NCBI GenBank assembly: GCA_963730405.1 | Contig: CAVSRW010000017.1 | Location: forward strand, 1-64,000 | Direction of reading: 5' to 3' | Source: Gaiellasilicea sp963730405 | GTDB taxonomy: Bacteria; Actinomycetota; Thermoleophilia; Gaiellales; Gaiellaceae | DNA length: 64,000 nucleotides | Shown here: positions 28,835-36,337 of the stretch, one piece after another | How the letters are laid out: every line of letters starts with the position of its first letter | Position numbering within the stretch: the first letter of the stretch is position 1 | Made by a program: the position numbers and the translations under genes | The notes under the pieces: generated by a model | Seen by the model: the letters and a program-made list of their open reading frames with translations, nothing else | What the model was told of the DNA's origin: nothing | Database searches by the model: none

Positions 28835-29661
28835 TCCGCGCGACCCGTGGACTGGGCTGGCCGGCCGTTGCGCTCCTCGGCCTCGTCGCCTTCTGCGCAG
28901 TCTGGCCGGAGCTCTCGCCGTACGGGGCGAATCACGTCGACTTCGACCTCAGCCGCGAGCCGCCGAGCCTCGCCCACCCGCTCGGCACCGACCAGTTCGG
29001 CCGCGACCTGCTGACGCGGCTCGCCGCGGCCGGCCGCGTCTCGCTCGCGATCACCGCGGGTGCGCTCACGATCATCCTCGTCGTCGGCTTCGCCTACGGC
29101 GCCGTGTCGGGGCTCGCCGGCGGCAGGGTCGACGCCTTCCTGATGCGGGTGCTCGACGGGCTGCTCGCGCTGCCCCGCCTGCCGGTCAGCATCATCATCC
29201 TCGTCGTGCTCGCGATGCACGCCCAGACGATCTGGGCAGTCGTGTTCGCGCTCTCGGTCGCGAGCTGGATGCTGACGGCGCGCCTCGTCCGCGGGCGGGT
29301 GCTCGTCCTGCGCGAGGCCGAGTACGTCCGGGCTGCCCGGGCGGTCGGCGCACGCCGGCGCCGCGTCCTGCTGCGGCACGTCTTCCCGAACACGGTCGGG
29401 ATCCTCGTCGTGGCCGTCCTGCTCGAGCTGCCCGGCGTGATCCTGGGCGAGGCGTTCCTCTCCGTGCTCGGCCTGGGGCCGAATCCGCCCACGGCGACGT
29501 GGGGCAACATGGCGGTCGAGGGAATCCGCTTCCACCGAATCTGGAACGTCGCGCTGCCGTGCGCGGCGATCGCGCTCTTCGCCGTGCTGGCCAACGTGCT
29601 CGCAGACCGGCTGCAGACGGTGATCGACCCGCGCCAGGCCGGGACTGCGCACGACGGCTGA
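28831..29661 (+). CDS. Oligopeptide-type ABC transporter permease (DppC-like)
   Basis: A 276-residue partner permease with the DppC hallmarks HPLGTDQFGRDLLTRLAAAGRVSL and EYVRAARAVGARRRRVLLRHVFPNT. Together with the preceding gene it forms a heterodimeric channel. The remaining components must be encoded elsewhere, because RidA and a ligase follow directly. Confidence 0.9.
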   Translation: MIRATRGLGWPAVALLGLVAFCAVWPELSPYGANHVDFDLSREPPSLAHPLGTDQFGRDLLTRLAAAGRVSLAITAGALTIILVVGFAYGAVSGLAGGRVDAFLMRVLDGLLALPRLPVSIIILVVLAMHAQTIWAVVFALSVASWMLTARLVRGRVLVLREAEYVRAARAVGARRRRVLLRHVFPNTVGILVVAVLLELPGVILGEAFLSVLGLGPNPPTATWGNMAVEGIRFHRIWNVALPCAAIALFAVLANVLADRLQTVIDPRQAGTAHDG

Positions 29662-29673
29662 GATACTGGCCGC

Positions 29674-30051
29674 GTGGATCGCCGCCTGATCCAGGGACAC
29701 TCGCCGATGGAGCCGGTCTTCGGCTTCTCGCGCGCAGTCGTCTCCGGCCGGAACGTCCACGTCGCCGGGACGGCGCCGATCCCGCGCGAGGGGGAGCCGC
29801 CGGAGGGCGCCTACGAGCAGATGCGGCTCTGCCTCGAGCTCGTCGGCGAGGCGCTCGGGAAGGCGGGCGCCGGCTTCGAGGACGTGGTCCGGACGCGGAT
29901 GTTCATCGTCGACCCGGCCGACTGGCAGGAGGTGGCACGCGCGCACGGCGAGGTCTTCGGCGAGATCCGGCCCGCGGCGACGGCGGTCGTCACGAACCTG
30001 CTCGACCCACGCTGGAAGGTCGAGCTCGAGGCGGACGCGGTCCTGCCGTGA
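29674..30051 (+). CDS. RidA/YjgF-family enamine/imine deaminase
   Basis: A 125-residue protein with the fold's core VVSGRNVHVAGTAPI, the trimer-interface segment and the Arg of VVRTRMFIVD needed for imine hydrolysis. It removes reactive enamines made by PLP enzymes. The GTG start follows a -10-like GATACT by six bases. Its stop overlaps the start of the ligase gene (GTGA). Confidence 0.88.
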   Translation: MDRRLIQGHSPMEPVFGFSRAVVSGRNVHVAGTAPIPREGEPPEGAYEQMRLCLELVGEALGKAGAGFEDVVRTRMFIVDPADWQEVARAHGEVFGEIRPAATAVVTNLLDPRWKVELEADAVLP

Positions 30052-31247
30052 AGCAGATCTACCCCCACTCGATCACCGGCAAAGGCGCCGTCGCCGGCGG
30101 CAGCGTCCTCGACCACACGTTCGGGCAGTCCGATCCGTACACGCTCGGCGTCGAGGAGGAGTACATGCTCCTCGACGGCGAGACCTACGACCTCGTCCAG
30201 CACATCGACACCGTGCTGCAGGCGATCTCGGGCCACGAGCTGGAGCCGCGGATCAACGCCGAGCTGATGCAGTCGGTGCTCGAGATCGCGACACCGGTCT
30301 GCCACACCGCCGGCGACGTGCAGGGCGAGCTGGTGAAGCTGCGGGCGTACGTGAGCCAGGTCGGCCGTGAGCAGGGGATGCGCGTCGGCTCGGCGGGCAC
30401 GCACCCGTTCAGCCTCTTCGAGCGGCAGCGGATCACCGCGCGCGACCGCTACCGGAACCTCGTCGACCAGCTCCAGTACATCGCCCGGCGCGAGCTGATC
30501 TTCGGCATGCACGTCCACGTCGCCGTCGACGGCCCGGAGAAGGCGATCCAGGTCGTGAACGGCCTCCTCCCCCAGCTCGGGCCGCTGCTCGCGCTCTCGG
30601 CCTCGTCGCCTTTCTGGCGCGGCGAGCCGACGGGCCTCGCCTCGAGCCGGCAGATGGTCTTCGCCGCGTTCCCGCGCTCGGGGCCGCCGCCGCGGTTCCG
30701 CGACTACTCCGACTACGCCGAGGTCGTCGGCCAGCTCGAGCGGACCGGCTGCATCGCCGACTACACGCACATCTGGTGGGACATCCGGCTGCACCCCCGG
30801 CTCGGCACGATCGAGATCCGGATCTGCGACGCCGTCACGCGCGTGGAGGACGCCGCCGCGCTCGCCGCCTACTGCCAGGCGCTCGTGAAGCTGCTGTCGG
30901 AGCAATACGACCGCGGCGAGGAGATCCCGAGCTACCACCGGATCCTGACCACCGAGAACAAGTGGCTCGCGGCCCGCTACGGGCTCGAGGCGCCGGTGAT
31001 GGATCTCGCCACCGGGGCCCGCAACCGGATCCCGGTCGCGCAGCTGATCCGAAGGACGCTGAAGGAGATCCAGCCGCATGCGCGCGAGCTCGGCTCCGAC
31101 CGGGAGCTCGAGGGGATCGGCGAGATCCTCTCGCGGGGGAACGGTGCCGACCGCCAGCTGCGCGTCTTCAACGCCAACCGCGACATCGCGGAGGTCGTCG
31201 AGGAGATCGCGAAGGCGACCGAAGCCGTCCCGCCGCCTGCGTCCTAG
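30048..31247 (+). CDS. Glutamate-cysteine ligase-like (YbdK-type carboxylate-amine ligase)
   Basis: A 399-residue GCS2-family enzyme: LGVEEEYMLLD at the ATP/Mg site, AELMQSVLEIAT, GMHVHVAVDGPEKAI, and HIWWDIRLHPRLGTIEIRICDA. Such proteins make gamma-glutamyl-cysteine or related dipeptides. Coupling to RidA is tight. A GC-rich hairpin follows at 31270-31291. Substrate is inferred from the family only. Confidence 0.87.
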   Translation: MKQIYPHSITGKGAVAGGSVLDHTFGQSDPYTLGVEEEYMLLDGETYDLVQHIDTVLQAISGHELEPRINAELMQSVLEIATPVCHTAGDVQGELVKLRAYVSQVGREQGMRVGSAGTHPFSLFERQRITARDRYRNLVDQLQYIARRELIFGMHVHVAVDGPEKAIQVVNGLLPQLGPLLALSASSPFWRGEPTGLASSRQMVFAAFPRSGPPPRFRDYSDYAEVVGQLERTGCIADYTHIWWDIRLHPRLGTIEIRICDAVTRVEDAAALAAYCQALVKLLSEQYDRGEEIPSYHRILTTENKWLAARYGLEAPVMDLATGARNRIPVAQLIRRTLKEIQPHARELGSDRELEGIGEILSRGNGADRQLRVFNANRDIAEVVEEIAKATEAVPPPAS

Positions 31248-31269
31248 GCCGCTCCTGCGCCGACGCGGT

Positions 31270-31291
31270 CGGTCAGGTTGCGCCCTGACCG
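31270..31291 (+). terminator. Hairpin after ligase gene
   Basis: An 8-bp stem CGGTCAGG/CCTGACCG with a six-base loop, 22 bases after the ligase stop. No T tract. It separates the RidA-ligase unit from the promoter of the selenoprotein gene (TAGATT at 31327-31332). Confidence 0.45.
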
Positions 31292-31338
31292 TCGACACGG
31301 CGCAGCTGTGCGTCGGCTCGCCGAGCTAGATTCGCGGC

Positions 31339-31770
31339 GTGTTCTGGCTCGACACCGGCGCGGAGATGGAGCTCGAGGAGCTGCTCGAGGAGGGGCCGGT
31401 GCTGCTCGTCTTCTACCTCTTCGACTGGTCGCCGACCTGAAGCCAGGAGCTGCGCCTCCTGCGTGACAGGCGGCCGGAGTTCGAGCGGGCGGGCGTGCGC
31501 GTCTTCGGCGTCTCGCGCGACTCGCACTGGTCGCACCGGGCCTGGAAGGACGTCCTCGACGTGGACGTGCCGCTGCTCTCCGACTGGAACGGCTCCCTGG
31601 CCAAGCGGTTCGGCGCCGCGCGCGTCTGGCGCTGGATGGAGCAGGTGCCGCGGAGGAGCGCGTACCTGGTCGGCGAGGACGGTACGGTGCTCGGATCGTG
31701 GCGGTACGCGGACTCGGACGTGCCCGACTTCGACGAGCCGCTCGCGGCCGCGCGGGCGTTGCGGGACTAG
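31339..31770 (+). CDS. Peroxiredoxin-like selenoprotein (in-frame TGA read as Sec34)
   Basis: Read through TGA at 31438-31440, this is a 143-residue thioredoxin-fold protein of the AhpC/TSA or redoxin group: LVFYLFDWSPT-U-SQELRLL, then FGVSRDSHWSHRAWKDV and YLVGEDGTVLGSWRYA. The TGA stands where peroxiredoxins have the catalytic Cys in PTCT. Coding continues without interruption for over 100 residues. A SECIS-like hairpin begins 13 bases after the TGA. GTG 31339 has TAGATT six bases upstream. With a Sec-FDH in the same window, I read this as a true selenoprotein rather than a nonsense mutation. Confidence 0.8.
31454..31474 (+). promoter_or_regulatory. Candidate bacterial SECIS element (peroxiredoxin-like gene)
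   Basis: Stem GCC/GGC, a U·C mismatch, stem CCUG/CAGG, and apical loop CGUGA. The loop begins 21 bases after the UGA and has G at its second position, as in the known bacterial SECIS pattern. The unpaired U just below a 4-bp upper stem resembles the bulged U of the E. coli fdhF element. Confidence 0.6.
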
Positions 31771-33194
31771 CCGCCGCCCTCTATCTCGGGGCCGGCCTCC
31801 TCGCCACGTCGCCGGCCGTCTTCGAGACCGACCGCTTCCTCGGCTACGGCGAGCCACAAGCCGGCCGGGTCACGCCCGGCGACCACCTGCAGACCATCTA
31901 CGGCCTCTGGCTGCCCGGGCACCAGCTCGCGCGCGCGGCGGCGCCTTGGCTCGACCCCTACAGCTTCCAGCCGGAGCTCGAGCCGCGCGTGAACTTCGCC
32001 GCCTGGCCGTTCGCGGCGGTCTACGGCCCGCTGCAGGCGCTGCTCGGAACCGTCGCCGGCTGGAACGTCTTCGTGCTCCTGACCTACGTCGGCGCCGGCG
32101 GCTTCGCCGCGCTCTGGCTGCGCGCGCTCGGGCTCGGACTCGGGCCGGCACTCGTCGGCGGGCTTGCGTTCGCGCTCGCGCCCTACCGGGTCGCCCAGTC
32201 GACCGGCCACCTCCTCGGCCCGATCTCGATGCTGCTGCCGCTCGCCCTCTACGGCGTCGAGCGCCGACTGGTGCTGCTCGCGGCCGCCGCGCTCGCGTCG
32301 ATCCCGCTCTCGGGCCAGGTCCACCTCGCCCTCGGCGCGATTCCGTTCGTGCTCGCGTACGCGCTCGCGCGGCGGCGAACGACGCTCGGGCTCGTCGCGG
32401 CAGCAACGGGCGCCGCGGCCGGCCTGCTCGTGTGGGCACTCTCGCTGCGCGACACGGTCGAGCGGCCGTACGCCGAGGTCGAGCGCTACTCGGCGAGCGT
32501 CGGCGACTTCCTCGCCCGCGACCCGGGCGACTTCGAGCAATTTGTCTACCTCGGCTGGCTCCTCCCGCTCGCCGCCGTGGCCGGCGTCGGGTGCTTGTGT
32601 TTCAGAAACACAATCTCCTCCGGGCGCCGGCTCGCGCTCGTGCTCGGGCTCGGCGCGCTCGTTCCCTGCCTCCTCGCCCTCGGCTCGAATCTGCCCGGAT
32701 ACGGCTTCATCTGGAGGAATACGCCCCTGCACTCGACCCGGGTGCCCGAGCGGATGCTCCCGATCGCGTGCCTCTGCCTCGCGGCGCTGGCGGCGGTCGC
32801 GGTCGCTTGTGTTTCAGAAACACAAGCCGCCGTCCGCGCCCGCGCGGTCGTCGCCGCCGCGGTCGTACTGGTCGCAGCCGACCTCTGGGTGCCGCTCTAC
32901 GACCCGCTCGTCGCGGACGAGGACAACGCCGTCTACGACCGGGTCGCGGAGGCGCCCCCGGGACGGCTGCTGGAGCTGCCGGTGCTGCCGCCCGACGCCT
33001 ACGCCGGCAGCGTCTACCTCTACTACTCGATGCAGGCGCCGCGCGAGCGGCCGCTCGGCTACGCGACCTCGGCGCCGCCGGAGGCGTTCCTGGTCGCGCG
33101 GCAGCTGCCGGAGCGGGCGGAGGAACTGGGTGTCAGCGTCGTCGTCGAGTACCGCGACGGCAGCCCCGAAAGGTTGCGAAGCAGTGAACGATGA
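31698..33194 (+). CDS. Polytopic membrane protein, GT-C/YfhO-like
   Basis: A 498-residue protein with ten or more hydrophobic segments and a short C-terminal soluble part. Segments such as NFAAWPFAAVYGPLQALLGTVAGWN and FALAPYRVAQSTGHLLGPISMLLPLALYG are typical of actinobacterial GT-C-type membrane glycosyltransferase relatives; donor and acceptor are unknown. The GTG start overlaps the preceding gene by 73 bases; a later start is possible. Two copies of an A/T-rich palindrome lie inside, at residues 299-305 and 370-377, in different reading phases, each in a loop between membrane segments. Confidence 0.75.
   Translation: MAVRGLGRARLRRAARGRAGVAGLAAALYLGAGLLATSPAVFETDRFLGYGEPQAGRVTPGDHLQTIYGLWLPGHQLARAAAPWLDPYSFQPELEPRVNFAAWPFAAVYGPLQALLGTVAGWNVFVLLTYVGAGGFAALWLRALGLGLGPALVGGLAFALAPYRVAQSTGHLLGPISMLLPLALYGVERRLVLLAAAALASIPLSGQVHLALGAIPFVLAYALARRRTTLGLVAAATGAAAGLLVWALSLRDTVERPYAEVERYSASVGDFLARDPGDFEQFVYLGWLLPLAAVAGVGCLCFRNTISSGRRLALVLGLGALVPCLLALGSNLPGYGFIWRNTPLHSTRVPERMLPIACLCLAALAAVAVACVSETQAAVRARAVVAAAVVLVAADLWVPLYDPLVADEDNAVYDRVAEAPPGRLLELPVLPPDAYAGSVYLYYSMQAPRERPLGYATSAPPEAFLVARQLPERAEELGVSVVVEYRDGSPERLRSSER
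32594..32614. repeat. A/T-rich palindrome, copy 1
   Basis: Core TTGTGTTTCAGAAACACAA at 32595-32613. It is read here as CLCFRNT. The flanks are less symmetric than in copies 2 and 4 (a T follows where they have G). Confidence 0.85.
32805..32827. repeat. A/T-rich palindrome, copy 2
   Basis: The same 19-base core, extended by GC on one side and GC on the other into a 23-base palindrome around a single central A. Read here as ACVSETQA, a different phase from copy 1, so it is the DNA and not the peptide that is conserved. Core start to core start is 212 bases. Confidence 0.88.
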
Positions 33195-33251
33195 GTTCGG
33201 GGATGCTCGCACGTCTAACGTGTAGAGCTAGCGACCAAAGGAGCCGCCGCA

Positions 33252-35516
33252 ATGGCCGAAAGCCCGACCCCGGAACGCCTCGCCGCCCACGAACGTCTCG
33301 CAACGGGAGGATTCGCGCGCTGGACGCGCGCCTGTGCGACGCACCCCTGGCGCGTCGTGCTCGCGTGGGTCGGCATCATCGCCGTCCTGATCGGCCTCGT
33401 CGCCACCATCGGCGGCAGCCTCAAGGACGAGTTCGAGATCCCGGGCTCCGACACGCAGAAGGCCACCGACCTGATCGAGTCGGAGTTCGCCGAGGAGCAG
33501 GGCGGCATCCTGAACCTCGTCTTCGCCGCGCCTCCTGGCGAGCGGCTCGACACGACCGAGCGCCGCGAGGCGATCGAGGACGCGGTCGCCCAGCTGGAGA
33601 CGGACGAGTTCGCGCCGAGCGAGGACGAGGCCGGCATCACCGAGGTCGGTGACCCCTTCGACGAGAACTCGTTCTCGGACGACGGCCGGATCGCGTACGC
33701 CGAAGCCCAGTTCGACCGGGTCATCTTCGACACAGACCGCGAGGCGGTCCTCGCCGTCCAGGATGCGGTGCGCGAGGCGGTCGAGCCGGTCGGCGTCACG
33801 GTCGAGTACAACGGCGACGCCGAGTTCCCGCCGATCGAGCAGGGCACGCAGGAGCTGCTCGGCCTGCTCGCGGCGCTGATCGTGCTGCTCGTCGTGTTCC
33901 GGACGTTCGTGGCGATGTTCATCCCGATCGCGCTCGCGCTCGTCGCCCTGATGACCGCGTTCCTGCTCCTCTTCATCCTCGCCGGGCTGACCGAGATCAA
34001 CACGATCACGCCCCTGCTCGTCTCGATGATCGGGCTCGGGGTCGGAATCGACTACTCGCTCTTCATCGTCACGCGCTTCCGACAGGCCCTCCACGAGGGG
34101 CTCCCGCCCGTGGACGCCGCGGCCGAGGCCGGCGCGTCCGCCGGCCGCGCGGTGCTCTTCGCCGGCCTGACGGTCGCGATCTCGGTGACGGGGCTCGCGT
34201 TCTTCGGGCTCGACTTCGTGACGAAGCTCGGGATCGGCTCGGCGCTCGGCGTCCTCACGACGGTCCTGATCGCCAACTCGCTCCTGATCGCGGTGCTCCG
34301 CCTGCTCGGGCACAAGGTCGACCGGCTGAAGGTGCCGTTCCTGCGGCCGCTCGACGACTCGGAGGCCGCCCGCGACAAGACGCTCGTCGCCCGCTGGGGC
34401 CGGTTCGTGACGGCGCACTCGAAGCCCGTCTTCATCGTCGTCCTGCTCGTGATCCTGGCTCTCGCCTCGACCTCGGCGCTCGTCCGCCTCGGCGCGTCCG
34501 ACCAGGGCACGCAGCCGGAGGCGCAGACGGCCCGCCGCGCCTACGACCTGCTGGCCGAGGGCTTCGGTGCCGGCTTCAACGGCCCGATCCCGATCGTCGT
34601 CGACGTCAACGGCGACGAGGACGTCCCGCAGCAGATCTACGAGCAGGTGCAGGATCTCCCCGGCGTCGCGTCGGCCAGTGAGCCGCAGTTCAACGACGAG
34701 GAGTCGGTCGCGATCGTCTTCGTCACGCCGGAGTCGGCGCCGCAGGACGAGGAGACGGACGAGCTCGTCGACCGCCTGCGCAACGACGTCGTCCCCGCCG
34801 CGACGCAGGGCAGCGAAGCCGTCGCGTACGTGTCCGGGCTCACGGCGGCCTTCAAGGACATCGGCGAGCGGATCATGGAGCGGCTGCCGCTCTTCCTGCT
34901 CTACGTGATCGGGGTGACGTTCATCCTGCTCGCGATGGCGTTCCGCTCGGTCGTGATCTCGCTGACCGCGGGGATCACGACGATCCTCTCGGCGTTCGCC
35001 GGCTTCGGCGTCCTGACCCTGGTGGTGCAGGAGGGCCACCTGCTCGGGTTGACCGGTCTCGACCGAACGGGGCCGATCGAGACGTTCGTACCACCGATCG
35101 CGTTCGCGATCCTGTTCGGCCTCTCGATGGACTACATGGTCTTCCTGATGAGCCGGATCCGGGAGGAGCACGTCCACGGCCTGAACACGCGCGAGGCCGT
35201 CGAGCACGGGATCTCCGCGATCGGCCGGGTCGTCGTCGCCGCGGCGCTGATCATGGGGACGGTGTTCGCCGCCTTCATCCTCACGGCCGACCGGATCTCG
35301 AAGGAGTTCGGGCTCCTGCTCGCAGTCGCGATCCTGACCGACGCTCTGCTCGTGCGGATGACGCTGGTGCCGGCGTTCCTGACCATGCTGGGCGAGAAGT
35401 CGTGGTACATCCCGCGCTGGCTCGACCGGGCACTCCCGAACATCACGATCGAGGCGCCGCACGACGGCGAGGCGCCGCGTCCGTCGGTGCAGCCGGTGAT
35501 CGAGCCGGAGGGCTGA
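33252..35516 (+). CDS. MMPL/RND-family membrane transporter
   Basis: A 754-residue protein with the two-repeat MMPL layout: one membrane segment (WRVVLAWVGIIAVLIGLVATI), a periplasmic domain (residues ~60-190), five segments, then the same again. Motifs GLGVGIDYSLFIVTRFRQAL and GLSMDYMVFLMSRIREEHV carry the proton-relay Asp-Tyr pairs. Such pumps export lipids, polyketides or drugs. AAAGGAG precedes the ATG, so unlike many neighbours it has a normal leader. The substrate is unknown. Confidence 0.92.
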   Translation: MAESPTPERLAAHERLATGGFARWTRACATHPWRVVLAWVGIIAVLIGLVATIGGSLKDEFEIPGSDTQKATDLIESEFAEEQGGILNLVFAAPPGERLDTTERREAIEDAVAQLETDEFAPSEDEAGITEVGDPFDENSFSDDGRIAYAEAQFDRVIFDTDREAVLAVQDAVREAVEPVGVTVEYNGDAEFPPIEQGTQELLGLLAALIVLLVVFRTFVAMFIPIALALVALMTAFLLLFILAGLTEINTITPLLVSMIGLGVGIDYSLFIVTRFRQALHEGLPPVDAAAEAGASAGRAVLFAGLTVAISVTGLAFFGLDFVTKLGIGSALGVLTTVLIANSLLIAVLRLLGHKVDRLKVPFLRPLDDSEAARDKTLVARWGRFVTAHSKPVFIVVLLVILALASTSALVRLGASDQGTQPEAQTARRAYDLLAEGFGAGFNGPIPIVVDVNGDEDVPQQIYEQVQDLPGVASASEPQFNDEESVAIVFVTPESAPQDEETDELVDRLRNDVVPAATQGSEAVAYVSGLTAAFKDIGERIMERLPLFLLYVIGVTFILLAMAFRSVVISLTAGITTILSAFAGFGVLTLVVQEGHLLGLTGLDRTGPIETFVPPIAFAILFGLSMDYMVFLMSRIREEHVHGLNTREAVEHGISAIGRVVVAAALIMGTVFAAFILTADRISKEFGLLLAVAILTDALLVRMTLVPAFLTMLGEKSWYIPRWLDRALPNITIEAPHDGEAPRPSVQPVIEPEG

Positions 35517-35531
35517 CCGGGAGAGCCCGGC

Positions 35532-36308
35532 CTACATCCCCATCGCGTGGTAGCCGGCGTCGACGTACAGCGTCGTGCCGGTCACGTTCTTCGCGTCGTC
35601 GGAGAGGAGGTAGGCGGACGCCGCGGCGACGTCGTCCGCGCCGATGTGGCGGCGCAGCGGCGCGCGCTCGACGAACATCGTCTCCATGTCCGTGAAGCCC
35701 GCGATCGAGCGGGCGGCAAGTGTCCGGACGGGCCCGGCCGAGACGGCGTTGACGCGGATCTCGTGCGCGCCGAGGTCCCAGGCGAGGTACTTGACGGACG
35801 AGTCGAGGGTCGCTTTCGCGACGCCCATGACGTTGTAGTGCGGGACGGCGCGCTCCCCGCCGAGGTAGGTCATCGTCACGATCGAGCCCCCGCCGGCGGC
35901 CTGCATCAGCGGCTCGGCGGCCCGGGCGGACGCGACGAGCGAGTACGCGCTGATGTCGATCGCCATCCAGAAGCGGTCGCGCGGCGTGTCGGTGAAGCGG
36001 CCCTCGAGATCCTCGGCCGCCGCGAAGGCGACCGAGTGGACGAGCAGGTCGAGCTTGCCGTCCCACGCGGTGGCGACCTCGCCGAAGACGCGATCGAGAT
36101 CCTCGTCGGCGCGGACGTCGCACGGAGTCACCAGCTCCGAGCCGACTGACGAGGCGAGCTCGCGGACGTTCGACTCGATCCGCTCGCCCTGGAAGGTGAA
36201 CGCGAGCTCCGCTCCTTCGTCCGCCAGCCGCCGCGCGATCGCCCACGCGATCGAGCGCTTGTTGGCGACCCCCATGATCAGGGCGCGCTTCCCTGAAAAC
36301 CGTGCCAC
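35532..36308 (-). CDS. fabI: Enoyl-[acyl-carrier-protein] reductase (NADH)
   Basis: Reduces enoyl-ACP in the last step of each type II fatty acid elongation cycle. The 258-residue SDR has the FabI-type cofactor site GVANKRSIAWAIA, the double-Tyr active site (TMTYLGGERAVPHYNVMGVAKATL, Y-x6-K) and the substrate loop GPVRTLAARSIAGF. GTG 36308 has TAGGAT six bases upstream. It is divergent from the subtilase gene, whose -10 box lies next to its own. Confidence 0.95.
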   Translation of the reverse strand: MARFSGKRALIMGVANKRSIAWAIARRLADEGAELAFTFQGERIESNVRELASSVGSELVTPCDVRADEDLDRVFGEVATAWDGKLDLLVHSVAFAAAEDLEGRFTDTPRDRFWMAIDISAYSLVASARAAEPLMQAAGGGSIVTMTYLGGERAVPHYNVMGVAKATLDSSVKYLAWDLGAHEIRVNAVSAGPVRTLAARSIAGFTDMETMFVERAPLRRHIGADDVAAASAYLLSDDAKNVTGTTLYVDAGYHAMGM

Positions 36309-36314
36309 GCTCCG

Positions 36315-36330
36315 ATCCTACGGCTACTCT
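36315..36330. promoter_or_regulatory. Divergent -10 boxes of fabI and the subtilase gene
   Basis: TAGGAT (minus strand, 36320-36315) is six bases from the fabI GTG; TACTCT (plus, 36325-36330) is seven bases from the subtilase GTG. Start codons are only 29 bases apart. Neither gene has a Shine-Dalgarno. Confidence 0.55.
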
Positions 36331-36337
36331 GCGGACC

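Noticed and set aside
31444..31461. CAGGAG-CTGCGC-CTCCTG hairpin as the SECIS of the peroxiredoxin-like gene
   Set aside because: Its loop is only nine bases after the TGA, too close for the bacterial SECIS pattern; the hairpin at 31454-31474 fits better.
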